From positions 124,001 through 188,000 of the forward strand of contig DATNFO010000018.1 of the NCBI GenBank assembly GCA_035606355.1: 64,000 bases of DNA, in the 5' to 3' direction. Positions 32,057 to 40,946 of the stretch are shown in pieces. Made by a program: the position numbers and the translations under genes. This DNA is from Sulfopaludibacter sp035606355 (GTDB taxonomy: Bacteria; Acidobacteriota; Terriglobia; Bryobacterales; Bryobacteraceae). How positions within the stretch are numbered: position 1 is the stretch's first letter; every line of letters begins with the position of its first letter. Under the pieces are notes generated by a model, which ran no database searches, was not told the DNA's origin, and saw nothing but the letters and a program-made list of their open reading frames with translations.

Positions 32057-35000
32057 TTAGAAGCTCCAGCGGAGGCCCACCAGCCCGGTGCGCGGACTTC
32101 CGGCAGGCGGGAAGATGGCGGTCGCGGTGATTCTGCCGCCATTGGCGTTATTCACCACGGTCTGGCCCGGCAGCGGACTGCCGCCGCCGGTCGGCTCGCC
32201 GAGGTTCGTGTGGTTCAGAATATTCTGGAACGAAGCCACAATCTGGAAGCTCCCGAGTTTCTCCAGACGAACGGTCTTTTGAATACCCGCATTGAACAGC
32301 ACCCAGCCCGGACCCTGAATGATGCCGCGGCCGGCGTTGCCCCATTGACCGGCTGCCGGAGTGCTAAACACGCTCGGATCGAACCACCCGCCAATGGTCT
32401 TGGGCATAGGAATCGCGCCGTTCACATTCGGCCGCAGTGTGGTTTGATTCGTGCCCGTCGGGTCGGGACCGCTGATCAGCGGAGTGAACCAGTTGCCGGT
32501 GCTCACGTCGAGCAGCGCGTTGATCTGCCATCCATCCAGAATGGGACCGTGCCCCAGCGGCAGATTATAAAGCGCCTGATTCTGCCACTGATGCCGCGGC
32601 ACCGAGTACACGTTGCCGCGATCCCGCCGCCGGTTGTATGTGTCCTCGATGGTTACGCCGAGCTCGAAGTCGTCGGTCTCATCGGCATCGCTAATTTCCT
32701 TCGCCCAAGTCCAGGTAGAGGTGAAGAGCAGGCCGTGGCTGAGCCGCCGCTGCACCTGCGTCTGCATGCCGCTATACAGCATGTTCGCGCCGTTGTCCGC
32801 GTAGTTGATGGTCGCGAACAGCGGATACGGCCGGCGCGATGCGCTGAAGGGGAGCGTCGATGCCACAGGCTGATTCACGTCGCGGCGGTAAGTCAATTGA
32901 GTCGCCTTGGACCCGATGTAACTCACGCGGATGCCGGTATCGCGACTGATCTCGTGCTCCAGGGTGAGGGAATACTGCTGCGTATATGCGTTGAGCAGAT
33001 TCGGCGAGACGGCCTTCAACGCGAGCGTGCCCGGAGTGCTCGGGGCAGCGAACGGGTTAGCGAGCGTGAAGGCGGGTTGGCCATTGGTGAAGCTGTTGGT
33101 GGTGAGCGTGGTCGCGGCGAATGGGCCTGTCGCCAGGTCGCCCGGGATATTTTCGGAGTAGTGGTTATAGAAGACGCCCCACCCGCCTCGCAAAACGGTA
33201 TTGCCGGCTTGGTCCAGCCGGTAAGAGAATCCGAAGCGCGGCGCGAAGTTATTGGTGTCGCCGTTGCGCAGCGATTTACCGAAGGCCACCTCCACCGGCA
33301 GTGATGCGGGAAACAGCTTGCTGAGATATCGCGATGAGTCCTGGCCCGGCAGCACAATCTTGCCTGTTGCGAGATCGAAGGAGTACATGTTGCCGTCCCG
33401 TGCGTACGCCGGACCGTTGTACTCGTAGCGCAGACCGTACATCAGCGTAAGCCGCGGAGTCACTTTGAAATCGTCCTGCGCGTATCCGGCCCAATCGCGC
33501 GACCTATTGTACTGCGTCGCGAATGGCTCTTCGCGAGTGACTGTCGCAGGCAACCCGAGCAGAAAGTCGGCATAAGCATTTCCGGTGAACTTACCGATGA
33601 AAGAGTAACTGCCGAACACCGGATTTCCCGAGTTATTCGGCATATAGCGGTTTACGAACCAGTTTGTCTCTTCGGCCCCGAACTTCATCGAGTGCCGGCC
33701 CTGGACCCAGTTCAGATTGTCGGCGAACTGGGCGTGTCCGTCGTTGACCGGGCTCAGCAGGTTGATGTTGTTGTTACTGAAGCCGGAGATGCTGAAGAAC
33801 GGCAGACTTTGAGTCCCGCCGCGATCCGGCAGCCCTGAGATTCCGATCTGCCGGATCTCATCCTGCCCGGTGAAATTGGCGCTGCTCGCCGAGACCAGAA
33901 TCACCAGCCCCGCGCGGAATTCGTTCACCAGGTTGGGCCGCAGAGTGGCCACGTCGCCCAGCGTCCAGAAGTTCACGCGGCGGATGTTGTCGCTGGTTCC
34001 GATGGTGATGGGCGGTAGCGGCGAACGCGCGCCGGGGATGTGGTAATCGTCCTTTCGATTCTCGTACCGAAGAAAGGCCGAGTTCGCGCGCGTCAGGCTG
34101 TGGTCAATGCGGAGCTCCTCTGTCCGATGCACCTCCGGACCATCGAAGCTCGCGCGGTAATTCGCCGCCGTCAGGTTCGGGGCGCCGAAATTCGGTTCCG
34201 GAAAGAACAGCCGCTGTGCCGTGAGCGCCTGAGAGCTGAGTAACTGCTGCGGAATGGTGTTGCCAGTAAACACGCCGCCGAACGGATTCGTGAGGCCGGC
34301 AAAACCCGCGAAGTTACCGGATCGCATCGCCAGCGTGGGCACGTTCGGCGAAAAAAGGTACGCCGCAACGCCCCGCTCGCCATCGAAATCCGCAAAGAAG
34401 AAGGTGCGGTCGTGCTGTATGGGGCCGCCGAGCGTGCCGCCATAGTTGTGCAAATTCGTGAAGGGCAGGGTAGTGGCGAAGGCGTTGCGCGCATCGGTCG
34501 CGCTGTTGTGCATGTACTCGTATAAGCCGCCGTGGAATTGATTCGCGCCCGATTTGGTCGCGGTAGTCACCGTTCCCATGCCGCCGAACTCGGCGCGCGT
34601 CGTCAGCACGTTCGCCGAGAATTCCTGGATCGCCTCCAGGGAAGGCTGCGAGACGTTGTCCGGGCTCCCGAAGTTTCCGAACGTGGTCTCGATGCCGTCT
34701 ACCTTCACCTTCACACTGGACGCGGTTGCGCCGGGGGTCAGCCACTTGGCGCCATTGGCCACCTGCACCACACCCGGCACGGTCTCGGGAAGAATTTCGG
34801 AGATCAGCCCGGAATCGCCGGAATTCTTGGCGACACTGCGATAATTCGTCGGCAGTTCGACGATCTGGCGGCCTGTGAGCGCGGTCGCGATGGCGGGTGA
34901 ATCGATCTGGATCATCGCGGCGGCTGCGTCCGTAACCACCACTTCGGAATTGGCAGCCGCCAGTTGGAACGCGAGGTCCTGCCGGACGGAGCGATAGGGC

Positions 35001-35275
35001 GCGACGGCGAACGGCCGCGTCTCAATCGCGCGGAAACCCTTCGCATCGGCATTCATGCGGTAAATCCCGGGCGCCAGATCCGGGAACGCATATACTCCCG
35101 CGCTGTTGGTTGCGGCTGTTCGCACCGCTCCGGTGTCCTGATTCGTGATCCGCACATTCGCGCCGGCCACGGAGCCGCCCGAGGGATCTGTCGCCAGGCC
35201 GGTAACAGTGCCGAGGGGAGTTTGAGCAATTCCCAGGGAGGCGGATAGAATGAGGACGAAAATGGCCGGTTTCAT
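32057..35275 (-). CDS. Oar-like TonB-dependent receptor with N-terminal carboxypeptidase-regulatory domain
   Basis: 1072 aa with a signal peptide (MKPAIFVLILSASLGIAQ). The N-terminal regulatory domain (GTVTGLATDPSGGSVAGANV) is followed by a plug (VKVKVDGIETTFGNFGSPDN, TATKSGANQFHGGLYEYMHN) and a large outer-membrane barrel ending in LVGLRWSF. This Oar-type architecture is abundant in acidobacteria. It would import large or scarce nutrients using ExbBD-TonB energy; the ligand is unknown. The aldehyde dehydrogenase follows 19 nt downstream. No sigma/anti-sigma pair is adjacent. Confidence 0.93.
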   Translation of the reverse strand: MKPAIFVLILSASLGIAQTPLGTVTGLATDPSGGSVAGANVRITNQDTGAVRTAATNSAGVYAFPDLAPGIYRMNADAKGFRAIETRPFAVAPYRSVRQDLAFQLAAANSEVVVTDAAAAMIQIDSPAIATALTGRQIVELPTNYRSVAKNSGDSGLISEILPETVPGVVQVANGAKWLTPGATASSVKVKVDGIETTFGNFGSPDNVSQPSLEAIQEFSANVLTTRAEFGGMGTVTTATKSGANQFHGGLYEYMHNSATDARNAFATTLPFTNLHNYGGTLGGPIQHDRTFFFADFDGERGVAAYLFSPNVPTLAMRSGNFAGFAGLTNPFGGVFTGNTIPQQLLSSQALTAQRLFFPEPNFGAPNLTAANYRASFDGPEVHRTEELRIDHSLTRANSAFLRYENRKDDYHIPGARSPLPPITIGTSDNIRRVNFWTLGDVATLRPNLVNEFRAGLVILVSASSANFTGQDEIRQIGISGLPDRGGTQSLPFFSISGFSNNNINLLSPVNDGHAQFADNLNWVQGRHSMKFGAEETNWFVNRYMPNNSGNPVFGSYSFIGKFTGNAYADFLLGLPATVTREEPFATQYNRSRDWAGYAQDDFKVTPRLTLMYGLRYEYNGPAYARDGNMYSFDLATGKIVLPGQDSSRYLSKLFPASLPVEVAFGKSLRNGDTNNFAPRFGFSYRLDQAGNTVLRGGWGVFYNHYSENIPGDLATGPFAATTLTTNSFTNGQPAFTLANPFAAPSTPGTLALKAVSPNLLNAYTQQYSLTLEHEISRDTGIRVSYIGSKATQLTYRRDVNQPVASTLPFSASRRPYPLFATINYADNGANMLYSGMQTQVQRRLSHGLLFTSTWTWAKEISDADETDDFELGVTIEDTYNRRRDRGNVYSVPRHQWQNQALYNLPLGHGPILDGWQINALLDVSTGNWFTPLISGPDPTGTNQTTLRPNVNGAIPMPKTIGGWFDPSVFSTPAAGQWGNAGRGIIQGPGWVLFNAGIQKTVRLEKLGSFQIVASFQNILNHTNLGEPTGGGSPLPGQTVVNNANGGRITATAIFPPAGSPRTGLVGLRWSF

Positions 35276-35363
35276 AGAGGGGAATCGACCATTTTGTCAC
35301 ACCGCGCACCCTTCCACCGCGCCGGCGAGGTGCGCTGGCAGCAGGCTTGCTATCGCTACTCCG

Positions 35364-35579
35364 ATGCCGGCGCTGCTCTTGTTGTTGGCTGCCGAAAGCC
35401 TGAGTGTATTGCTGCTGCGCGATGCGCGCGCGCTGGCCATCGCCATGTGCGCGTTCGGACTCCTGCTGGCTATTGTCTTTTTCGCGGCCGGCGCCCCGAC
35501 CGCGGCGGTGTGCGAACTGGCGCTCGGCGGGGTGGCGCTGCCGGTATTGATTCTGGCACTTCGGGAGGGGGCAGCGTGA
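35364..35579 (+). CDS. DUF4040 (MbhD-like) antiporter subunit
   Basis: 71 aa from ATG 35364 (MPALLLLLAAESLSVLLLRD); upstream in-frame codons lack a membrane-protein character. It is two-to-three-helix and hydrophobic, with FFAAGAPTAAVCELALGGVA matching the conserved stretch of MbhD/DUF4040 subunits. In Mrp antiporters and membrane-bound hydrogenases this subunit sits beside the ion channel. It is the first gene of a four-gene set overlapping by 4 nt at 35576. Confidence 0.7.
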   Translation: MPALLLLLAAESLSVLLLRDARALAIAMCAFGLLLAIVFFAAGAPTAAVCELALGGVALPVLILALREGAA

Positions 35580-35947
35580 GACGCTGGTTGCGCATCGGCG
35601 TGTTCGTAGTCTGTATGCTCGCGGTGCTGCTGATGGTGCTCACTGCGGTGCGCGTATTGCCGGAGTCGCAACCTGCGCCGCCGGTGACCGGAGTGGCCAC
35701 GGTGAATTTCGAATGGCGATTTCTCGATAGCATTCTTGCCGCCTTCGCTTTGCTGGCTGCGGCGCTTGGCTCAGCGGTGTTGCTGAGGAGCCGGTCCGCC
35801 GCAATGGAAGTGGTGGCGGGATTAGCCGCCGCCGTGGCTCTACTTTCGGGCGCGCGTGTTTTTTCGCTGCTTGAAGTCTCAATTGCCGTGACGGTCGCCG
35901 CGGGCTTCGTGCTGCTCGCGCGCAACCTTGCCGGAGGCCGCCGGTGA
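35576..35947 (+). CDS. MbhE-like antiporter subunit
   Basis: 123 aa from GTG 35576, overlapping the previous stop (GTGA). One N-terminal helix (RIGVFVVCMLAVLLMVLTAV) is followed by TGVATVNFEWRFLDSILAAF and three more helices. The order after DUF4040 and the VTGVATVNFEWRFLDSI motif fit MbhE. The C-terminal helices could represent a remnant or fusion of the following MnhB-like subunit, which is otherwise missing (inference). Confidence 0.55.
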   Translation: MRRWLRIGVFVVCMLAVLLMVLTAVRVLPESQPAPPVTGVATVNFEWRFLDSILAAFALLAAALGSAVLLRSRSAAMEVVAGLAAAVALLSGARVFSLLEVSIAVTVAAGFVLLARNLAGGRR

Positions 35948-36183
35948 TCCATCTCATCTGCGCCACCGCCGCGTTTCTGCTGGCCGTGGGACTCTATGGC
36001 GTTGCCGCGAGCCGCCGGCCGATGCGGCAGGTGCTTGCGCTTGCAGTGGCGCAAAGCTCCGGTTGTCTTTTCCTGCTGGCCGCCGGGCCGGGCGCGCTGG
36101 TGCAGGCGATGATCGCCGTGGCGCTGCTGCTGCAACTCTCCATCATCGCGCTGCTGCTGGCACTCGCAGCGCTGCGGAGCTGA
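35944..36183 (+). CDS. MnhC/NuoK-like antiporter subunit, short
   Basis: 79 aa from GTG 35944, overlapping the preceding stop (GTGA). It has three hydrophobic helices. VGLYGVAASRRPMRQVLALA and GALVQAMIAVALLLQLSIIA recall the first and third helices of MnhC/NuoK. Family members are usually 100-115 aa, and the loop between helices 2 and 3 is shortened here. The Glu typical of NuoK helix 2 is not seen. Confidence 0.6.
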   Translation: MIHLICATAAFLLAVGLYGVAASRRPMRQVLALAVAQSSGCLFLLAAGPGALVQAMIAVALLLQLSIIALLLALAALRS

Positions 36184-36191
36184 ACAAGAGC

Positions 36192-37979
36192 GTGTACACT
36201 CCAGTCATTCCTGTCGCACTGCCGCTGCTGGTCGCGGCGCTCCTGGCGGCGCTGAACCGCGTTCTGCCGCGCTGGCTGGCGTCGCTGCTGGCCATTGTTG
36301 CGGCCGCGGCGGTCGCGTTTGCGGCCCTCTCCATGGTGATTTTCTCGCGAGACGCTCCCATCTTTGTCTACTGGTTCGGCGATCTTCCGCCCGCTGCCGG
36401 AGCGGCACGCGGAATCGGCTTCGTCATCGATAATTCGGGGGCGATGCTGGTGCTGCTCTCGAGCTTGCTGGTGACGTTCTCGCTGGTGCTGTCTTACCGT
36501 TACTTCGATTCCGTCGGCCCGATCTTTCAGGCGCTGATGCTGGTGCTGCTCGCCGCGATGAACGGCTTCAGCCAAAGCGGCGACCTGTTCAACCTCTTCG
36601 TGTTTTATGAGCTCATGACGGCGGCCGCGATCAGCCTCTCCGTTTACCATCCCGATTGCGGTGTGCCGCTGAAGAACGTGCTGCATCTGGGAATCGCCAA
36701 CGTCACGGGCGCAACCTTGGTGCTCGCCGGTATCGCGCTTGTCTATCTGCGAACCGGCGCGGTGAACATGGCGCAGGCGGGCCGCGCCTTGGCGAGCATG
36801 CCGTCCGATTCGCTGATCGCCGTCGCGTTTGCGCTGATGATGTGCGGTTTCCTGATGAAGGCCGCAATCGCGCCATTCCACTTCTGGTTGCCAGAAGCGC
36901 TTGTGGCAGCTCCGGCGCCGGTCTGCGCCGTGATCGGCGGCATTATGGCCGAGCTCGGAATCTACGGCGCAGTGCGCGTCTACTGGGCAGTGTTCTCCGG
37001 AGTGCTGGCGCCGCATTCCAATGAGCTGCGCAACCTGCTGGTGGCGTTTGCCGCCGCCACGGCCATTCTCGGCGCGCTCGCCAGTTACATGCAGAGACAC
37101 CTGAAGAAACTGCTCGCCTTTTCCATCGTGAGCCACTCCGGGGTGATGCTGCTGGGCGTGGCGCTGCTCACCCCGGAGGCGCTCGCCGGCGCATCCATTT
37201 ACATGATGGGTCACGCTCTGCTCACCGGCGGTTTATTTCTGGCCGCGGCGATTGTAGTGCACCGCCTCGGCGTCATGGATGAGCTCCATCTGCTCGGCCG
37301 CGCCCGTCACATGCGCTATGCGGGCCTGCTCTTTTTCGTCGGCGCGATCGGCCTCGCCGGCCTGCCGCCCTTCGGCATTTTCTGGGGCGACGTGATGATG
37401 GACGGCGCCGCCCACCGGCTGGGTTATTACTGGATTCCGTGGGTGACCTTTTTGGCCGCCGTGCTCACCAGCGCGGCTGTTTTTCGCTTCTGCGGCCGCG
37501 TCTTTTTCGGCTGGGGACCAGGCGCGGATTCCGAGCCTCTGCCTGTGGAAGCTATCAAACAGCACTCCGGCACGCCCTTCGAGCTCTACGCCGGCGCGAC
37601 CCTGCTGCTGATCGCCGGTCTGGCGACCGGACTTGCGCCGCGCTTGACCGGAGCCGCCGAATCCGCCGCGCTCTACGTGCAGAATCGCGAAGCCTACGCG
37701 CAGCGAGTCCTGGATAATCTCGCGCCCTTTCCGGTGGCGGTGCACGATGTTCCTGCTGGGCCGATCGATATTCTCCGCTGCCTCGCCGCCCTGCTGATTG
37801 CCGCCTTTGTGGCGCGGCAGACGCTTTGCTCCCCCACGTTCCGCCGCGCGTTCGGCCGCCTGCGCGCGCTGCCCAGAGCATTGCACGCATCGCACGCGGG
37901 CGAAATCGGCGAATCCATCGCATGGCTCAGCGTGGGACTCGCGATCTTCATGGGCTTCGCATTCGTCTGCCTGCGCTGA
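36192..37979 (+). CDS. MnhD/NuoN-like proton-translocating antiporter subunit
   Basis: 595 aa from GTG 36192 (a CTG at 36180 overlapping the previous stop is another possibility). It has about 14 hydrophobic helices. The key residues of antiporter-like subunits are present: the Glu in LFVFYELMTAAAISLSVY and the Lys in CGFLMKAAIAPFHFWLPEAL, with a later Lys pair in MQRHLKKLLAFSIVSHSG. It would translocate H+ or Na+ across the inner membrane. In this operon no hydrogenase, MnhA, MnhE, MnhF or MnhG is adjacent, so its energy source is unclear. Confidence 0.88.
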   Translation: MYTPVIPVALPLLVAALLAALNRVLPRWLASLLAIVAAAAVAFAALSMVIFSRDAPIFVYWFGDLPPAAGAARGIGFVIDNSGAMLVLLSSLLVTFSLVLSYRYFDSVGPIFQALMLVLLAAMNGFSQSGDLFNLFVFYELMTAAAISLSVYHPDCGVPLKNVLHLGIANVTGATLVLAGIALVYLRTGAVNMAQAGRALASMPSDSLIAVAFALMMCGFLMKAAIAPFHFWLPEALVAAPAPVCAVIGGIMAELGIYGAVRVYWAVFSGVLAPHSNELRNLLVAFAAATAILGALASYMQRHLKKLLAFSIVSHSGVMLLGVALLTPEALAGASIYMMGHALLTGGLFLAAAIVVHRLGVMDELHLLGRARHMRYAGLLFFVGAIGLAGLPPFGIFWGDVMMDGAAHRLGYYWIPWVTFLAAVLTSAAVFRFCGRVFFGWGPGADSEPLPVEAIKQHSGTPFELYAGATLLLIAGLATGLAPRLTGAAESAALYVQNREAYAQRVLDNLAPFPVAVHDVPAGPIDILRCLAALLIAAFVARQTLCSPTFRRAFGRLRALPRALHASHAGEIGESIAWLSVGLAIFMGFAFVCLR

Positions 37980-38040
37980 ACGCGTACGCACCCGTACATC
38001 CCCGGCCGGAAATGTTCCGATAGACTGAAAGGGCGCTCCT

Positions 38041-39204
38041 ATGCCCGATCCGCACGCCCTCGGCCAGGAACTGTCCGATGCACGACGCCTGACCGATGAC
38101 CTCTTCCGAGTCGTGCGCCCCGATCATCTTTACGCGAGGCCGATTGCCGAGCGGCACCGCATCGTCTTCTACCTGGGACACCTGGAAGCATTCGATTGGA
38201 ACCTGCTCGCCCGCTATGCGCTCGACGTGCCGGCGTTCCACCCAACCTTCGACAACCTCTTCGCTTTCGGCATCGATCCGCCTCCCGGCCGTCTTCCCGA
38301 TGACGTGCCCGCCGACTGGCCCTCTATCGCGGAGATCGAGCGCTACAACCAGCGGACGCGCGACGAGATCGATTCCGTGCTGGACCGCATTCCCGAACAG
38401 TTGATGCACGCGGCCATCGAGCATCGCCTCATGCACGCGGAAACGCTGGCGTACATTCTGCACCAGCTTCCGTATACCGGAAAGGTGGCATCCGCGGATG
38501 CGCACTCGGCTGTGCCGCGACCCGCTTCGCGCGAGGAGTTTCACGAGATTCCCGCCGGTCTCGCCGCTCTGGGGCTCAACCCCGATCACGGTTTCGGTTG
38601 GGACAACGAGTTTCCGGCGCACACCGTTCCGGTCGGCGGGTTCCGAGTAGCGCGTTACAAAGTAACGAACCGGGAGTACCTGGAATTCGTGGAACAGGGG
38701 GCGGAGGCGCCGTTTTTCTGGACGCCTCGCGCCGGACGCTGGCACTATCGCGGGATGTTCTCCGAAGTGCCGCTGCCGTTGGAGGCGCCGGTGTACGCAA
38801 CGCATGCCCAGGCTCAGGCCTTTGCTGCGTGGAAGGGCAAGCGCCTGCTCACCGAACCGGAGTTCCATCGCGCGGCCTGCGGCGCATCGCCGGATCCCGA
38901 GCACAATTACGATTTTCGGTATTGGGATCCCGTGCCCGTCACCGCCGGGCCCGCCGGCAACGGCGCGCACCAGCTCTTCGGCAACGGCTGGGAGTGGACC
39001 TCCACGCCGTTTGCGCCCTTCGAAGGCTTTGAACCGTTCCCGTTTTATCGGAACTATTCCGAGCCGTTTTTCGATGGCGCTCACTATGTTCTGAAAGGAG
39101 CTTCTCCCCGCACTGCCGCTCGTTTTGTGCGGCCGTCATTCCGGAATTGGTTTCGCCCGCAGTATCCTTATGTCTACGCGACGTTCCGGTTGGCGGAATC
39201 CTGA
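38041..39204 (+). CDS. egtB: EgtB-like sulfoxide synthase (DinB_2 plus FGE-sulfatase domains)
   Basis: 387 aa. The N-terminal DinB-like domain holds H47 (LGHLEAFDW) and the H128-x3-H132-x-E134 motif (HRLMHAETLA). These match the three-His iron site of EgtB, where His51, His134 and His138 of the mycobacterial enzyme bind iron. The C-terminal half is a formylglycine-generating-enzyme-like domain (FRVARYKVTNREYLEFVEQG, GNGWEWTSTPFAPFEG). It would join trimethylhistidine to cysteine or gamma-glutamylcysteine with O2. It overlaps egtD by one base (TGATG), so the two are a unit. Confidence 0.92.
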   Translation: MPDPHALGQELSDARRLTDDLFRVVRPDHLYARPIAERHRIVFYLGHLEAFDWNLLARYALDVPAFHPTFDNLFAFGIDPPPGRLPDDVPADWPSIAEIERYNQRTRDEIDSVLDRIPEQLMHAAIEHRLMHAETLAYILHQLPYTGKVASADAHSAVPRPASREEFHEIPAGLAALGLNPDHGFGWDNEFPAHTVPVGGFRVARYKVTNREYLEFVEQGAEAPFFWTPRAGRWHYRGMFSEVPLPLEAPVYATHAQAQAFAAWKGKRLLTEPEFHRAACGASPDPEHNYDFRYWDPVPVTAGPAGNGAHQLFGNGWEWTSTPFAPFEGFEPFPFYRNYSEPFFDGAHYVLKGASPRTAARFVRPSFRNWFRPQYPYVYATFRLAES

Positions 39205-40154
39205 TGTACGCACGAGCCCTGGACAATCAATTCGCCGGTGAAGTGCGTGCTGGACTCACACGTGTGCAGCAGAAGACGCTGCCGTGCCGCTATTTTTACG
39301 ACGAAGTGGGTACCGCCCTCTTCGACGCCATCACGTGCCTGCCGGAATATGGCCTTACCCGCGCCGATGCGCGAATTCTGCAAACCTATTCCACCGATCT
39401 GGTGAACCGGCTTCCCGGCAACGTAGTGGTCGCCGAGCTTGGCAGCGGCACTGGGATTAAGACGCGGCCGATTCTCGAAAAACTGCGCCAGCGGCAGATT
39501 GTGGTTTACTACCCGATCGATGTTTCCGCTAGCGCGCTCGCCCGCTGCCAGCAGGAACTCTGGAAGCTGGGCGCCATTTTTCCGATGGAAACCAGCTACC
39601 TGCAGGGACTGCGCGAAGTCGCCGACCGGCGGTTCCCGGGGCAGACGCTACTGATCCTGTTTCTGGGGTCGACGATCGGCAACTTCGAACCGGACGCGGC
39701 CATCGATTTTCTATACGCCATCCGCCAGTGCCTCATGCCGGGCGACGCGCTGCTGCTCGGCACGGATCTGGTGAAGCCGGCGAATCAACTGATAGCCGCG
39801 TATGACGATGCCGCCGGAGTCACCGCAGCCTTCAACCTGAATCTGCTGGCGCGCATCAATCGTGAGCTCGAAGCGGATTTCAACCTGCGCTGCTTCGAAC
39901 ATCAGGCGCGCTACAACGAAGAAGCGCAGCGCGTGGAAATGCATCTGCGGTCAAAGGAATACCAGATCGTGAGCATCCACCAGGCGGACCTGATAGTGGA
40001 CTTCGTCCCGAACGAAACCATCTGCACGGAAGCGTGCCACAAATTCCGTTTAGATCAAATCAGGGAAATGGCGCGACTGTCCGGGTTCCGTCTGGAAACG
40101 CGGTGGATCGACGACGAGTGGCCGTTCGCGGAAAATCTGCTGATGGCAGTGTAA
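39204..40154 (+). CDS. egtD: L-histidine N-alpha-methyltransferase EgtD
   Basis: 316 aa from ATG 39204, one base overlapping egtB. The signature RYFYDEVGTALFDAITCLPE, the SAM-binding block AELGSGTGIKTRPILEKL and LFLGSTIGNFEPDAA are EgtD hallmarks. It methylates histidine three times to hercynine, the first step of ergothioneine synthesis. No egtA, egtC or egtE is in the window; a Cys-accepting EgtB would make egtA and egtC unnecessary (inference), and an egtE-type lyase may lie elsewhere. Confidence 0.95.
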   Translation: MYARALDNQFAGEVRAGLTRVQQKTLPCRYFYDEVGTALFDAITCLPEYGLTRADARILQTYSTDLVNRLPGNVVVAELGSGTGIKTRPILEKLRQRQIVVYYPIDVSASALARCQQELWKLGAIFPMETSYLQGLREVADRRFPGQTLLILFLGSTIGNFEPDAAIDFLYAIRQCLMPGDALLLGTDLVKPANQLIAAYDDAAGVTAAFNLNLLARINRELEADFNLRCFEHQARYNEEAQRVEMHLRSKEYQIVSIHQADLIVDFVPNETICTEACHKFRLDQIREMARLSGFRLETRWIDDEWPFAENLLMAV

Positions 40155-40172
40155 GAGCAGCGCGTCACGTGC

Positions 40173-40475
40173 CTAATCGAGATCGATGTCGCGCTGCGGC
40201 GGCCGCGTGTCCGGGTCTGCCTTCGCTCGCTTGAAGAGCTCGTCAAATTTCTTCTCCAGCACTTTGCCGTGGGTCTTTTCCGCTTCGAACTGCTTCCGGA
40301 AGACCTCTTCGCGGCGCGCTCCTTCGCCCTTCAGTTTGGCGACCTCGGCGGCGAGATCCTCAATGGCCGGCGGTTTTTCGGGAACGGTGTGCGCGATAAC
40401 TACCTCGGTTTCCGCGTCCACTTTCAGCTTCGCTTTGCAGCACGGGCATTCCACTTCAAACATACCTTTGGCCAT
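40173..40475 (-). CDS. Small CPCC-motif protein with coiled coil
   Basis: 100 aa. It starts MAKGMFEVECPCCKAKLKVD, a short Cys motif that could be half of a zinc-ribbon, followed by a charged helix region (EDLAAEVAKLKGEGARREEV and beyond) likely to form a coiled coil, and a Pro/Asp-rich tail. No enzyme motif is seen and I do not recognise the family. It is convergent with egtD, 18 nt away. The 470 nt upstream of it, before pyrE, hold a palindrome and a structured stretch. Confidence 0.7.
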   Translation of the reverse strand: MAKGMFEVECPCCKAKLKVDAETEVVIAHTVPEKPPAIEDLAAEVAKLKGEGARREEVFRKQFEAEKTHGKVLEKKFDELFKRAKADPDTRPPQRDIDLD

Positions 40476-40525
40476 CCCTCCATCCTACGCCATGCCTCAG
40501 CGCAGTTGAAACTCACTTCCGCACA

Positions 40526-40544
40526 TTCGACGAACTTCGTCGAA
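40526..40544. promoter_or_regulatory. Perfect 19-nt palindrome, candidate operator or short hairpin
   Basis: TTCGACGAACTTCGTCGAA has 9-bp perfect arms around one central base. It lies in the noncoding gap between the CPCC protein and pyrE. Symmetry and length fit a dimeric regulator site, but nothing identifies the regulator. Confidence 0.4.
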
Positions 40545-40592
40545 AGGTGTTGTCACATACAGGAAAGGCCCGCGATTGCCATTAAGGCAACC

Positions 40593-40718
40593 ACAGGCCC
40601 AGGAGAGACAACTGTGAGGGTTTTATGGACAGCTAGAAGGGTGTTATGCGAGGTGACTCAAAAGGCAGGGTTAGTTGCGAGGTTTCAATCGTCTCTCCTC
40701 GGGCCTGTGAAATCCTAG
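40593..40718 (+). other. Candidate structured leader or small ORF upstream of pyrE
   Basis: ACAGGCCCAGGAGAGAC (40593-40609) is complementary to GTCTCTCCTCGGGCCTGT (40691-40708), with one extra base, across about 80 nt. The left arm contains AGGAG (40601-40605) 8 nt before a GTG (40614). That start would open a 34-aa frame (MRVLWTARRVLCEVTQKAGL and on) ending at 40718. The right arm would hide this ribosome-binding site. It could be a regulatory RNA, a leader peptide, or chance. The end lies 228 nt before the pyrE start. Confidence 0.35.
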
Positions 40719-40946
40719 TCACGCTCTCCTTTAAGCAATCCCTGGACCAAACCGAAATCCCTCCGCGAATCAGGCATTACCGCGGCTTTTTCGCCGCTCC
40801 ATATATAAATTTGGCGCGACGGTGGCAAATGTTTGTTCCTTTCTGACGCGCGCCGTGTAGTGAGATTAGGTAATTCTTGCAGCAGTGTTCCCGAACGTGC
40901 AATTTCGGGTGCTGGCGCGCCGGTGAATGTTATCCTAGCGCTTGAA

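Noticed and set aside
36180..36191. CTG start codon for the MnhD-like gene
   Set aside because: CTG 36180 overlaps the previous stop but GTG 36192 is a commoner start; kept only as an alternative.
40593..40718. 6S RNA or SRP RNA
   Set aside because: The long-range pairing is suggestive but none of the conserved loop or bubble sequences of those RNAs could be recognised.
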